Positions 1 to 10,670 of a stretch of DNA of 64,000 bases are shown here, in pieces. The stretch is taken from positions 11,192,571-11,256,570 of the forward strand of contig NC_080731.1 in the NCBI RefSeq assembly GCF_019097595.1, written 5' to 3'. The DNA comes from Hemibagrus wyckioides (Eukaryota; Chordata; Actinopteri; Siluriformes; Bagridae). A program made the position numbers and the translations under genes. How positions within the stretch are numbered: the first letter of the stretch is position 1; every line of letters begins with the position of its first letter. The notes under the pieces were generated by a model. It ran no database searches. It saw nothing but the letters and a program-made list of their open reading frames with translations, and was not told the DNA's origin.

Positions 1-3000
1 GTAAAAAGAGGTCAATAAGGTATTTGCATGGTAAATGTGGAAGTTTGTTTCCCCAGCTCTCACACACACCGACTTATTCGAACAAAGACTGGAAAAAAAT
101 GCCTAACAATTTCTATGAAGGCTGTCAAATGAGAGAATGAACAGAATGCATTCATAAGGCATTATAAGCATTTAAAATGATTTCTGAAAATGTATTACAA
201 TTTATAGCCAATTCATTAGGCAGGATGCATTTTTACATCATGCATTAAAAGTATGGTTATCATTCTATTATCAGTGATAATAAATGCCAAAGAAAATAAA
301 TGTTATAGTAGTGAATTTCTATCGTAAAATAATACGATACAGTGAGCAAGCCGAGATTCATAGCGGATGAGAGTTAACCCCTCGGTGACTGGGTTGCTTC
401 CCTGCCTGCATGCATGGGACTCAAACCCGGACAACGTATTATGTGCACTACTTATTCATAGTAAGCATGTATGATTCTCTACATAATAAAGAAATAAATT
501 GCATATTTAAAATCTTGCCTTATGAATGCATTTCAACTATATCAATGTATGAATGAATGTACAGATCATTATAAATGCTAGAAAGTGTTACTGAAAAACA
601 TTTGTGCTCGTAGAAGGAAAATAAAGTGCAGTGTCTAAACACATGCATACCATGCACAGGTGGAAAGTGAAACTAAAATAAAGAAAAGAAAGTATTACAG
701 AATATATTGATATCATCCTAAAAAGTCATCATTAACTCAACATGAATGAATCACAAACAATGTTATAATAATCTAATGAAGCTTCCGACTCAAGATTCGC
801 TTGAATTGTCTGTGCTTTACAACTGGCGCATGCAGGGTCCGCTTTGGCACGCAACACATCGATCTGCACACCTTCCTCGACTTCATACTCAACAACTCTA
901 CCCTGTCTCGATTTCAGCAAACATTTACTATTTACAAGGAACTTCATCGTTAACCGGGTGACGGAAAACAGTGATGGAAGATCGTCACCCGTTCAGCACA
1001 CCAAGCTTTATATTCCTCACACTATACAGTATGCACTTGCTCAGAAATACATTCATCTGGTACATAAAATGTGTTAATATTCAGCTACATCTACTTTTTT
1101 TTTTCCCCCGCAACGTCACTTCACACTTAACTCTGTACATTTTTTTTAAATCCTTTGAAAGAATCATAACCATTTTTGCAACACTTTCAGGATTATCCGA
1201 CCGTATAAGATGGCGTACGACTGGTGTAGTTCCCCTAGACGTTCTGTGTAGTTGTGAGATACTTAACTGAACTGGATTACATACAAATATGACACTGAAA
1301 AGCTTCTGACATGAAGCAGATGTCCAGTTCACTTTCGATTCAAGAAAGTTTTTCCTTTTAAGCTGATGTTACAGTGCAAATTGAGTCACTGAGCACTCTG
1401 GATGTTTCTGCATATATGAAGTCACTGTATCGTGAGCTTGTTGCTACATTATCAAGTGCACATGGCACAAACACTACTACACGCTTTACTATATGCTAAT
1501 TTGATTGTAGAACAGGCGTTCCCAGAGGGTTTATATGTAGTAGAGCGTTTCATTGTGTGCATCGCTTCACTCACTATATAAAATTCCACTCCCTAATTCT
1601 AAAAGGTTACTACAGCAGTGTTAGCGACATCATCAGCAGACATGGGAACTGACTTTTTTCTTAAATATACTGAACTTCTATCCGATCTGGCTATTGTCAT
1701 GTACAAAATATATAAATATTTGCCTGTTATTGGAAAGCTACGTTCAATATCTTCTACACAAACCTGCATGGTGGATTTGCAAAGAACAAATGTGTGTGAT
1801 TTTTGATATGAAGTTTTCTGTGAGGAGAATTTGATTTAGCATTTACGTAGTGTCTGTATTTTGTAATGGTCAAGCTTCAGATTTTTAAAACTTTTCTAAA
1901 ATGGAAAGCTTTAGTAGGAAGTCTCACTGATGTTCCACAACACTGAAAGTAACTATAACTGAAAAAAAAAGAAAAGAAGTATGGCCTGTCGCTCTTCAAT
2001 AAATATACTGGGACAGCAGAAAAGCATTCATCAGTCCGACATTCCCTAAGCCACATTCATGGCTGTACAAGTCAAGAGAGCAAAAATGTCTGTGCTGTCT
2101 CTGAGGGGATGGTGTTGTACTCTCTCTCTCCCCTGTCAATCACAGCGACAGTGGCTAATCATAGGCTACTGTGAGCTCGTGCATGTGGAAAAGGGCGGAC
2201 AGCCCTTCCTCCGAGTTTGTCATTCCACCTCACTGAGCAGCAGTTCAAAACTGATGCGGTCGGCTGGCACGTGTCTCAAAGAAGCGTGCGATAGCCTTCA
2301 CCCTTCCTGGTTCGTAGCTGATTAGTGCAACTAAAGACTAAAATTAGGGAGAAATACATATATCATATGTATATTATAAAATATATTTTTGTTAGATTTG
2401 GAAAACTGACTTCGAGATAAAACGCTGATGTTGTAAAACGTCCGACTCTGGGGTGGTGCACAGAACTCCGCGTTGCATCGCACCACCATGTCATTGATTA
2501 TTTTCCTAGAACAGCTCACCCTTATTCTTACGTCTTCGTTGTTAGGCTGTAACTCGAGAGCTAAGCAACTCTTCTGTAGTTTTGGTTAAGCAGGCCTGTT
2601 TGGTTACAGGAATGTAACTAAAATGTAAATGTTGATCTGGAAGGCTTTACTCTTTAGATTGCATTTAATCTGAGGTAAAATATTGACTGGTGCTCGGTTA
2701 TTGATTAAGAAAAGTAAATGCAGCTCAATAATACCAAAACTCTAATACCATGAGTGATAATCTATGCTACAATGTGTAATAAGAAAGAATGCTTCATCAG
2801 TAGCTACATCAATAGAGCCCAGATCACTCATTACAGGCTGACGCATTAAACACAAAGGCGCACGGAAATTTCTAAAGGAATGGACGATTTTGCCTCGGAT
2901 GCAACTTGAATGCAACTGTCTGACTCACTGAACGATATTTACACCTGGAAATTTATACCTACGCCTTATAAATAACTTTTCATTATTAATTCCATTCAGT

Positions 3001-3107
3001 TGAGTATCCAACAGACACAACCTCCACGCTTACACCTTTCATCTCAGCCAATCCTTATCGCTCGGTGCTGAATTTGTGCTGTATATTGTTGCATATAGTT
3101 CTTATAT
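1..3107. other. Non-coding flank; probable mblac2 3' UTR and intergenic DNA
   Basis: No open reading frame here shows protein-family character or flanking splice sites. The right part should hold the 3' UTR of mblac2, which is transcribed leftwards from its stop at 3108-3110. No strong AATAAA was found on the minus strand nearby; an ATTAAA on that strand at 2664-2669 is the best weak candidate. The DNA is AT-rich with scattered short palindromes. At about 350-440 a stretch carries a tRNA B-box-like sequence on the minus strand, perhaps a decayed SINE. In vertebrates the next gene on this side is usually cetn3, which is not visible. Confidence 0.6.
2050..2330. repeat. Possible interspersed repeat fragment
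   Basis: This block is distinctly more GC-rich than its surroundings and reads like a teleost short interspersed element, with a central segment on 'CAATCACAGCGACAGTGG' and a later 'CCTTCACCCTTCCTGG'. I recall similar text as repetitive in fishes but see no second copy in this window and no clear target duplication. It could equally be a conserved non-coding element. An 88-codon open frame runs through it but has no family resemblance. Confidence 0.25.
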
Positions 3108-3496
3108 CTAGTAACAGGCACAGCAGGAGTTGGAAGCTCGGAGTGCCAGGCTGGCTACAGATTTCACGGCACAGGTTGTCAACTTGTGACACGTTCCCGC
3201 ACTGGAGATGTAGGTGGAGGCCAGCCGGTGAAGCCTCTTGGCCCCGAAGGCATTATAGTGGCCAGGCATGACCTGGTCTACTTCCTCCTTGTCCACCATC
3301 TCGACCAGCCTCTGGCAGCTGCGCACGTAGTCACCGACGGCGCTGTAGGGCAGCCAGTCGATCATGGAGCCGTCGTAGACCACGTCTCCACTGAACAGTA
3401 TTTTGTTGTCCTTGTCATGGAGGCAGATGCTGCCTCTGGAGTGACCTGGCATGTGGAGTACAGTCAGCTGCCGGTCTCCAAGGTTGATGACATCAC
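3108..3496 (-). CDS. mblac2: mblac2 coding exon 2 (terminal)
   Basis: Starts after a T-rich acceptor ending CTAG and continues codon 148 as glycine ([19 protein letters not shown]). It supplies the remaining zinc ligands H166, D185 and H227. It ends with TAG at 3108-3110. The C-terminal [12 protein letters not shown] matches the family; the last residues, CCACY, are cysteine-rich. This agrees with a possible lipidated tail, which is an inference. Confidence 0.97.
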
Positions 3497-6025
3497 CTAG
3501 AAAAAAAAAACGAGAGGAACAAGGTAGTACAGCAACAGGATATGAGACTGCATTGCAGCACTGACACAGCACAAGCTGCATTGACCAGAGCACAAATTAT
3601 TAGGGAAACGGAAATCAGGTTATGTAACGCAACACGGCTAAAAACATAGACGTTGCTTTCTGTTCATTTTGCATCTATAAATAATAAAAGAGAGAACGGA
3701 AAGCAAATCTGTTGCTTTAGAAATAATACAAGTATTACAGCATAAGTAATACAAGCTTGCATCTTATGACTCCAAAAACAAACTTTAACTAAAATTGAAA
3801 TGCATTGACATAAGAATGGTGTGAACACAGTGGGAAAAGAGTGCATTTTTCTGTGCATGTTTTTCACGTGTACCAAAAACATGTTGGTAGGTGGATTGGA
3901 GGTGTGAACGAGTATGTGTGTGTTTGTGTGTGTGTGTGTTTGTGTGTGTCTGTGTGCGTGTTGGCCAGAAATAGACTGAGGTCACATCGACAGTGTGATT
4001 ATTACCACCTCACACCCGGTGTTGCCAGTTTCAGGTTCTGGATCCACCTTAACCTTGATCAGGATAAAATGGTCAATAAAGATCCATTGGGTTGAGAACT
4101 GAACAGTGTGAATTAAGGCTGCATTTTAAAAATAATAAATAAATAAATAACACAGATGCCCTGACTATTTATCAGAGATTCATGTCAAGAACTGCTGTGC
4201 TTCCATACCGGAGGTGGTACACGCTTGGCACATGACTTACTGCAGCCCAGATGTGAATCTGGCCAAGACTACAATCTGTCCCCTGGGCCTAATTCAGTGC
4301 ACCTCTTCTACCGATTCTATAATTACACTACATCAGTGACGTCCATAGAGAACTACTATTTTTAAAGCATTTGGAATCTGGCTTTGATAAACACCCTTAC
4401 TGATAAGGTGAATGTGAATACATGTGGAATTTGGGTTGGACCTGAATTCTGAAGGAAGGTTGATAACCAGTGCATTAGCTCATTTCTCTTAGTATTACTT
4501 CGTTCTTCAGCATTGGATCATAACAAAATCAGATGTGCTTTGTAATGTGGAGAGCTGGTGTAATTGATTTACCAACCATTCTGCGGTATAATTCTATAGC
4601 CTACTGTCTCAATACAATTCAGACAGATAAGAAAACCACATTAGGCAGTCAGCTTGGTTCTCGGACCACGTCCATGCTTCTTTAATATTTCTCTAATTCA
4701 ATTGAGTTCGATTCTATCACAGGTCAAGCAAGGGTGCTCGAGATCAGAGGCGCCCAACTAGAGAAACGGTGGAACTACACTGAGATCATACAGAGACGGA
4801 TTTTTTTTTTTTTTTTTACAAACAAACAAAAAAAACATAGCATGTGATCATTTTTTATTTTTTTCATAACGTTTTCAAGTAGGGCAGCATGATGGCACAG
4901 CACTTAGCACTGCCATGGTCGCACATCGCCAGCTATTATACTAAGATGGTGTCGTTTCTGTATGTGAACAGGATTCCCAGTTTCCTCCCAAAAAACATGC
5001 CAGTGGGTAGATGAGGGACTCTAAATCCCTCAAGGTGTAAATGAGTGTGTGAATGTGTGTCCGCATGCTGCCCTGAGACAGACGGACATCTCATCCAGGG
5101 TGTATTCCTGCCTCATTCACTGTTCTGGGGAGAGGCTCTGGATCAATGCATGACTGACTAGATACTGAAGGTGAATGAATAATCGCAACTACATGAATAT
5201 TGGCAGGATTAGACATTCAATTTCCTTTGAAGTACTACTACTATTACTACTAGTACTATTACTAATAATGTAAATGAGCAATGGTTTAGGAACAGTGAAA
5301 GCCAACAACTGACGTCAACACTACAAGATGCAAAAAGAAAGAAATATGTTGTAGTAAAGGGTTTTAGAGAATAATTTGACTAGGTGAGCATTATAAATAA
5401 CATCACAACAATATAATATCTTGTCGATATCAGAGTAAGCACACGCCTGTGGATGTGTGAAACGTCTGCAGGCTGCCGGTGATGTGGGTCTGATGCTATT
5501 GGTTCACTTCTCACTGCATCAGCACCGGATGAAACACAGCTGGGTGAATCTAACGCTGCACTCTCATGCATAACACTACACACCTTCCTGTAGTATGTGG
5601 GTGGGCTGCACCGGTTTCACTCTGTACTGCCTGGCTGTCCAGCCCGGAGACGGATTCTCCACGATCTCTCTGTCGGACAGCCATGTCACCGTCTCGAAGT
5701 TGTCTCCGTTGGCCAGGGCATCGACCTCGGCCTCGTGCACGCCCACCTGTTGGAACTGGTGCAAGCCGCCCGAGTGGTCGAAGTGCACATGCGTCCCGAT
5801 CGCCAAAAGCGGATTTTTCCGCTTGGCGTCGTCTCCCAGCAGGCCTTTAGCGCTAATATACTCTGGCAGACTGCGGAGGCCGAGGCCAGCGTCGATCAGC
5901 ACGTCCTGGTGAGATCCGCGAATCAGCCAGATGTTAGCTCTGTTCCCCGATGCGTAAAAACGCTCCTGGATCCAAAACAGGCCGTTTTCGAGCGACTTGT
6001 GCGCATACCAGTCCGTCGCGGACAT
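3108..6025 (-). CDS. mblac2: MBLAC2, metallo-beta-lactamase domain protein 2 (whole gene, 2 coding exons)
   Basis: Coding exons on the minus strand are 6025-5584 and 3496-3108; they join in phase 1 to give 276 residues, close to the human 279. MBLAC2 is a metallo-beta-lactamase-fold hydrolase, reported as a palmitoylated acyl-CoA thioesterase associated with membranes and vesicles. The HxHxDH zinc motif is visible (H79, H81, D83, H84), followed by H166 in MPGHSRGS, D185 in FSGDVVYDG and H227 in MPGHY, a complete set of metal ligands. The start is taken at [12 protein letters not shown] because this matches the family N terminus; an in-frame ATG 12 codons upstream (6061) is probably not used. 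The 5' end faces polr3g across a 373-bp shared promoter. The intron is about 2.1 kb and holds a TG repeat and a SINE-like element. Confidence 0.97.
3916..3962. repeat. (TG)n microsatellite
   Basis: Interrupted TG dinucleotide repeat in the mblac2 intron. The open frames across it, with runs of cysteine-valine or histidine-threonine, are translations of the repeat. Confidence 0.95.
4880..5184 (+). repeat. SINE-like teleost repeat, family A, copy 1
   Basis: Begins GGGCAGCATGATGGCACAG, continues through a 'TTTCCTCCCAAAAAACATGC' stretch and 'GTGTAAATGAGTGTGTGAAT', and ends 'ATCCAGGGTGTATTCCTGCC' with a GAATGAATAA tail. The same order of blocks is found at 25702-26013, and the 3' part at 43856-43975. 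In the better preserved fish copies the 5' part resembles a tRNA-type promoter. It lies in the mblac2 intron. Confidence 0.75.
5584..6025 (-). CDS. mblac2: mblac2 coding exon 1
   Basis: Encodes residues 1-147 plus one base of codon 148, ending CAG GAA G before a GTGTGT donor. It holds the HxHxDH motif (residues 79-84) and the conserved [10 protein letters not shown] stretch. The exon is GC-rich, so several long open frames on the opposite strand are shadows. Confidence 0.97.
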
Positions 6026-6398
6026 CACAGTGCATGTACGTTGATGAGGATTACGAACCAAGACAGATTAACCCCAGACACTAGAACAGAAACCCGTGTG
6101 AAGGGTGCAGCACACCGAAATACCTCCTTCTCCCTAACTGGTGCTTGATAGAAGCTGTGCTAGAGTGACGTAAACAGGAAGCGAAATATTGATTGGTTGA
6201 AATTACGGTAAGCCCCACCCACAACAGATTGGTAGAAATTACCAGCAGGCGGTGTCACAGGCTTAATACATTTTATGTGGGTCGAAATAAACCAGCTTGT
6301 TTGGTTGGTTTTGCAAACGTGCCACTATTTTTGTTTAAGCTGCTGTAAAAAAAAAAAATAAATAAAAGTATTTTTCTTTAAGATATCTACAGGGAAGC
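6026..6398. promoter_or_regulatory. Bidirectional promoter of mblac2 and polr3g
   Basis: The start codons of the divergent genes are 373 bp apart. The interval contains a CRE-like TGACGTAA (6166-6173) directly followed by an ETS-like ACAGGAAGC, inverted CCAAT boxes (GATTGG at 6191-6196 and 6227-6232) and a GC/KLF-type CCCCACCC (6213-6220). No TATA box is in a convincing position. A T-rich tract ending in CTACAG at 6392 just before the polr3g ATG looks like a splice acceptor, so polr3g may have a non-coding first exon inside this interval. Confidence 0.75.
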
Positions 6399-6509
6399 AT
6401 GGCAGGTAAAGGCAGAGGAATAGCAGCTTTTACATTCAACATAGAGGTACTGGGTCTCACCAGAGGATCCATGCCTGAGAGTCAGCGTGGTCCACAAGCC
6501 TTGTTTCCT
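6399..6509 (+). CDS. polr3g: polr3g coding exon 1
   Basis: Encodes residues 1-37, starting MAGKGRGIAAFTFNIEVLG and ending at LFP before a GTGAGT donor, phase 0. The ATG lies seven bases after a possible splice acceptor. Confidence 0.95.
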
Positions 6510-9486
6510 GTGAGTTGTTCACAAAATCCCAGTTTGTACTAGTTTCTGTATCCTAATATTCCAGTATTAGAATAAATTTGTTCCCTATACCCTTAGATCT
6601 CTTTGTGGCCACAGAGTTTGATGCTCTGCTAAACTGGATTTTATGTGTTCCACAGCAAGTGGAGTTTAAACCAGTGCCTCTAAAGGCTGGTGAAGATGAA
6701 GACTACATGTTAGCTTTGAAACAAGAGATTAGGGGGAGAATGAAAGGCCTACCTTTCAACATAAAGCCGTTCTCAGGCAGGAATGGTGGGTTGAGCTCTG
6801 ACGGCTTGAATCACAGTAACACAATGCACCATGGCTTTCATTAGCAGCACTTAAAGACTGCTCACTGATCTGCACATGGAGCACATTAAGTGTTTTTGGA
6901 TCGGTGTGCACACCCCTAAGGATATTGGCCTCTATTTTCATTATAGACTTAAGTGAATAGATCTCAAGTATTTTGAAACAATTGGAAGAAAAAAAGTTGT
7001 CATGGTTCTTGTTGTTTTGTGTTTTGTTTTTTTTTCAGATGTGGAACGGTATAAAGAAAAATATGTAAGAGAATGCCAGAAAATTGAGGATGAAGAATGG
7101 ACCCCAGGTAACATCTACAGTATGAATAGAGCATATGATGTGATTTGGTCATTTCACATTTAGCCTAAATTTGTTTGCAGACTGGAACCGTCTTCCAAAG
7201 GAGCTAATGCCTCAGAAGAAGAAAATAAGAAAGAAAATGGGTAAATGTATGAATTAATACACATACTATATTGGCAAAAGTGTTGTTTTCAGAGGTAAGG
7301 CTTGGCTCCTTAGTTTCAGTGTAAGGAACTCTTAATGCTTCAGCATACCAAGACATTTTGGACAATTTCATGCTCCCAACTTTGTGGGAACAGTTTGAGG
7401 ATGACCCCTTCCTGTTCCAACATGACTGTACACCAGTGCACAAAGCAAGGTCCATAAAGACATGGATGAGTGAGATTGGTGTGGATGAACTTGACTGGCC
7501 TGCACAGAGTCCTGACTTCAACCTGATGGAACACCTCTGGGATGAATTAGAGCAGAGACTGTGAGCTGTTCCAAAACTAGGGTGTGCGCCTTTACATGCA
7601 CATGAATGTAATATGGAGTTGTTCCACCTTTTGAGCTATAACAGCGTCGACTCTTCTGGGAAGGCTTTCCACAAGGTTTAGGAATGTGTTTATGGGAATT
7701 TTTGACCATTCCTCTAGAAGTGCAATTGTGAGGTCAGACACTGATGTTGGACTAGAAGGCCTGGCTCATAGTCTCTGCTCTAATTCATCCCAAAGGTGTT
7801 CTATCAGATTGAGGTCAGGACTCTGTGCAGGCCAGTCAAGTTCCTCCACACCAAACTCACTCATCCATGTCTTTATGGACCTTGCTTTGTGCACTGGTGT
7901 ACAGTCATGTTGGAACAGGAAGGGGTCATCCCCAAACTGTTCCCACAAAGTTGGGAGCATGAAATTGTCCAAAATGTCTTGGTATGCTGAAGCATTAAGA
8001 GTTCCTTTCACTGGAACTAAGGGGCCAAGCCCTGAAAAACACCTGAATTCAGTGATTCGAGAGGTGTCCCAAACATTTGCCAATATAGCATAACTGCATT
8101 TGTATTTTATTTCTAAATAAGATGGGAAATCATTTTTACAGATCCAAAGAAACCCAGAAAGATTTCAAACAAAGAGCAGGAGGATGTGCTGTCTAAACTG
8201 GATGTAAGTTTGATTATTACCAAATTATATTTATTGCAAACCTACACTCACAGGAAGTGAAAAATCCTTGAGGATTCTTAAATGTTCTTAGCTTTCTAAA
8301 CTGGTTCTAACTGGAACTCTGTCTGATGGTATAAATACTTTGCTTTCTACTGCATTTCACAGAGATGCATTTTAATCCTTCTAAATTTAGTACTTTGTAC
8401 ATTTCTGTAGCCCAAGTCTAAATTAAATTAAGCATTTCTTTCTTTTACTCAATGAAGAGCTTTAAAGCCCAAACCTGAATGAATGGGTTTCATTTACTAC
8501 ATGTGTTGTGTATTTTAAAGGAGCTTGAAAATAAGGGCGATAAATCTGACGAGGAGAAGGAAAAGGAAGAAAAGAAGGCTGATGAAGAGGAAGAAGTTGA
8601 AGGAGACGAATATGATGAAGAGCTTGAAGAGGTAAAAGAAATGATTAGATCTTAGAGTGAACTCAAATCATTGACTATGATAAATCAGGCATGAACAAAT
8701 CTGACTGTAAATTGAGAAATGCATATCAATTAATCATTTGAGCTTAAATATAAGAGAATACATTTTAATCTCCTTAAAAATAGAATTTCTCTGCCTTAGG
8801 CTCTTAGCTGTGAATAACAAAAGACTGTTGAATACAGTATACAACCTCATATTTATAGCCATGAAAAATGGGACAGTAAGAAAGTCCCTGAGAGCTCTTA
8901 AAAATGTATAGAGGAAAATACTATAGTTCAAATATTATTGCAGAAACAAGTACTTTTGAAGCGTCCTAATAATTTTGGAGTTGATTGGATGACAAACGAA
9001 CAGCCAATGTTCTACTATATGAATATACTGGAGTGCTAGTACAGAAAATTTCAGCTAGTCGACCTTCAGAAATGTTTTAAAATGCTCATGCTGAAATTTA
9101 CTCTCACCAAATCTGATTTATGGCTGATTGTATTTCGAGAACAGAGAGAGCACCACTCCAGCAGTGTGGTCAGTTTCGGCCTGTAACAACCTGAGGGGTG
9201 ATGGATATAGGCACATACACACCCGTCTGATTATGCACTGTGTAATTGTAGAAGAGCATTTATTTGTATGCAATTTTGCTTTATCAGTACTGTAACTGCT
9301 GTGACAGACCCATAAACTGACCTGAGATTCATTTTAGACAGATGTGTTAAACTGCATACTGGAGCACACTGGTCACTAAACTTGACATTCTTTTGTCAGG
9401 AGAATGACTACATAGATACCTACTTTGAAGATGGCGATGAATACGGAGCAGGCAGCGATGACAATATGGATGAAGCCACATATTAA
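6399..9486 (+). CDS. polr3g: POLR3G, RNA polymerase III subunit RPC7/RPC32 alpha (whole gene, 7 coding exons)
   Basis: Coding exons are 6399-6509, 6656-6785, 7039-7107, 7181-7240, 8142-8203, 8521-8631 and 9400-9486; all join in frame to give 209 residues (human 223). RPC7 belongs to the RPC3-RPC6-RPC7 subcomplex needed for initiation by RNA polymerase III in the nucleus; the POLR3G form is enriched in embryonic and proliferating cells. Diagnostic parts are the N-terminal AFTFNIEVLG, the KPVPLKAGEDEDYMLALKQE block, the DWNRLPKELMP block, a Lys/Arg linker, a long acidic tract in exon 6 and the C-terminal YFEDGDEYG...DDNMDEATY. The paralogue POLR3GL has a similar tail, but the neighbourhood and the MAGKGRG start favour polr3g. 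Intron 4 is filled by a fold-back Tc1-type element. Confidence 0.97.
6656..6785 (+). CDS. polr3g: polr3g coding exon 2
   Basis: Starts at QVEFKPVPLK after TTCCACAG and ends with AAT G before GTGGGT, phase 1. It encodes the conserved EDEDYMLALKQEIRGRMKGL region, predicted to be helical. Confidence 0.95.
7039..7107 (+). CDS. polr3g: polr3g coding exon 3
   Basis: After a long T-rich acceptor it encodes DVERYKEKYVRECQ and EEWTP, matching the ERY...EEWIP segment of the family; ends phase 1 before GTAACA. Confidence 0.95.
7181..7240 (+). CDS. polr3g: polr3g coding exon 4
   Basis: Encodes DWNRLPKELMPQKKKIRKKM, the conserved DWRRLP motif followed by a basic stretch; ends phase 1 before GTAAAT. Confidence 0.95.
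7358..7564 (+). pseudogene. Tc1-type transposase C-terminal fragment (left arm)
   Basis: Open frame of 68 codons covering the end of a Tc1-like transposase, with the D of FQHD and the E of the final catalytic segment (LMEHLWDE). The N-terminal DNA-binding and first catalytic parts are absent. It is a relic inside the fold-back element. Confidence 0.85.
7766..8083 (-). pseudogene. Tc1-type transposase C-terminal fragment (right arm)
   Basis: Opposed copy of the left-arm fragment, slightly longer, including GPLVPVKGTLNASAYQDIL before the shared region. The catalytic-triad glutamate lies in NLIEHLWDE. It has no start of its own. Confidence 0.85.
8142..8203 (+). CDS. polr3g: polr3g coding exon 5
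   Basis: Short exon after TTTTTACAG encoding DPKKPRKISNKEQEDVLSKL plus one residue; donor GTAAGT, phase 0. It lies just beyond the transposon that occupies the preceding intron. Confidence 0.93.
8521..8631 (+). CDS. polr3g: polr3g coding exon 6 (acidic)
   Basis: Encodes 37 residues dominated by Glu, Asp and Lys (ELENKGDKSDEEKEKEEKK onwards). Acidic low-complexity sequence is typical of this position in RPC7. Phase 0 at both ends. Confidence 0.93.
9400..9486 (+). CDS. polr3g: polr3g coding exon 7 (terminal)
   Basis: Starts ENDYIDTYFEDGDEYG and ends DDNMDEATY before TAA at 9484-9486. This C terminus is nearly identical to that of vertebrate POLR3G. Confidence 0.97.
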   Translation, partial: ENDYIDTYFEDGDEYGAGSDDNMDEATY

Positions 9487-9633
9487 TCAATAATAATCAG
9501 AAGATCCTGGCATCCGGAGGAGAAATGGAAATTGTAAATAATTTAATTTAACTATTTAAACGTCCTATCATTTAAGATATCTACACCCTAATGTCCTGTT
9601 ACCTACAAATACAGATTAAAATACACGAAAAGT

Positions 9634-9639
9634 AATAAA
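9634..9639 (+). terminator. polr3g: Poly(A) signal AATAAA, probably polr3g
   Basis: Canonical hexamer about 148 bases after the polr3g stop, the first plus-strand AATAAA in the 3' UTR. Confidence 0.6.
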
Positions 9640-9649
9640 ATATAATTCA

Positions 9650-9655
9650 TTTATT
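9650..9655 (-). terminator. lysmd3: Poly(A) signal AATAAA on the minus strand, possible distal lysmd3 site
   Basis: TTTATT on the plus strand, 16 bases from the polr3g signal. If used by lysmd3 its 3' UTR would be about 1 kb and would overlap the polr3g 3' end. Confidence 0.35.
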
Positions 9656-9989
9656 TTCAACCTGCAACTACATTCTACAGGCCGAAGGCACATACCGCTG
9701 AAATTCATCCTTTAACAAAAATGGTCATGGTTAAAGAGAGTACAACGTGAATTTTTCACAAGTATTATACAGTTCACATCACTTCAAGAGTTAAAGATTT
9801 CAGCATTGTAGTTGGCAAACAGACCTTTCAAGCAAAGTTAAAAAGAAAGTATCACCATCAATACTGTTTTTGCAATTACACTTATTTTCTAGAATAAATT
9901 AGTGTGTACATCCCTGACAAAAGGGACACGAGTCATCCCTGTGACATTCTGAATACACGTTTGGGCTCAATGCTGAGGCAAAGATTATG

Positions 9990-9995
9990 TTTATT
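9990..9995 (-). terminator. lysmd3: Poly(A) signal AATAAA on the minus strand, proximal lysmd3 candidate
   Basis: TTTATT on the plus strand, about 675 bases beyond the lysmd3 stop codon. It is the first canonical minus-strand hexamer noticed in the 3' UTR. Confidence 0.45.
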
Positions 9996-10670
9996 ATGGT
10001 TTTGTCACACATGGGGTAAAAACTGTGCAAAACGCATGACAGAAATTGCCTAAAGGACTGAGTCAGAGTGTTCACGCTCCGTGCCGGAGCAGTTCCAATG
10101 GCACCACTAATGCACAATTAAGTGCAGTTATGGCATGGCAGCTTCAGATTTGTATCACAGAATGTATATTCATTTCATGTGAAAGGATGAATTCAATAGA
10201 TTTGAACCAAACACCCAGGCAATTCAGAACAGGACAGACGTACAGTAATATGAAAATGGTGGAGTTGATAATTATCATCTTCAGCTTGTTTAGTCTAATC
10301 ATAGATTTACTTTAAGAGTTGATTGTGATAAAGGCATTGACCAATTAAACCAGTCAGCTTAACTGAACCGATTAACGTTCAAATCTGTTGAAACTTAACC
10401 TGAAACTAGTTGTTTAAACAATATGCCAATACCAAGAAGGCATTACTGTGCATCCATATATCTCACAGAGGATACACTTTTAATCTTAGCCTTGATATCT
10501 GCATGTCAAGCACTTGTTCACAAAATCACTGCCTCCTCCATAGTGAATGGTTCAAAAATATTGAACATGTCCCTTTAAAGTTAAACTTTTATCAATTCAA
10601 AAGTGGTTTTGTGTACAAGTCCTTAAGAAAAAAAGTCATCAAAACTAACATGCTGGTCCACGTCATCCTC

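Larger units (their letters stand above)
7266..8090. mobile_element. Fold-back non-autonomous Tc1/mariner element in polr3g intron 4
   Basis: The ends carry inverted repeats (CTATATTGGCAAAAG on the left, its near complement on the right) next to TA dinucleotides at 7264-7265 and 8091-8092, the Tc1 target signature. The inside is two opposed copies of the transposase C-terminal region: plus strand 7358-7564 and minus strand 7766-8083. Both read like TLWEQF...PFLFQHDCTPVHKA...DWPAQSPD and end WDELEQRL. The arms are about 320 bp and could pair as a hairpin in the pre-mRNA. No DNA-binding domain is present, so it cannot encode a working transposase. Confidence 0.88.
9487..10670. other. Convergent 3' UTRs of polr3g and lysmd3
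   Basis: The two stop codons are 1,184 bp apart, tail to tail. No coding sequence is supported; the small open frames on either strand lack family resemblance. Poly(A) signals on both strands fall between 9634 and 9995 (listed separately), so the transcripts may meet or overlap. Confidence 0.75.

Noticed and set aside
350..445. Minus-strand B-box-like sequence suggesting a tRNA or SINE
   Set aside because: No A-box at the right distance and no other copy in the window; too weak to list.
3186..3500. Plus-strand 104-codon frame
   Set aside because: Antisense shadow of mblac2 exon 2.
5566..6148. Plus-strand open frames of up to 183 codons
   Set aside because: They are antisense shadows of the GC-rich mblac2 exon 1, whose minus-strand frame matches a known family and splices correctly.
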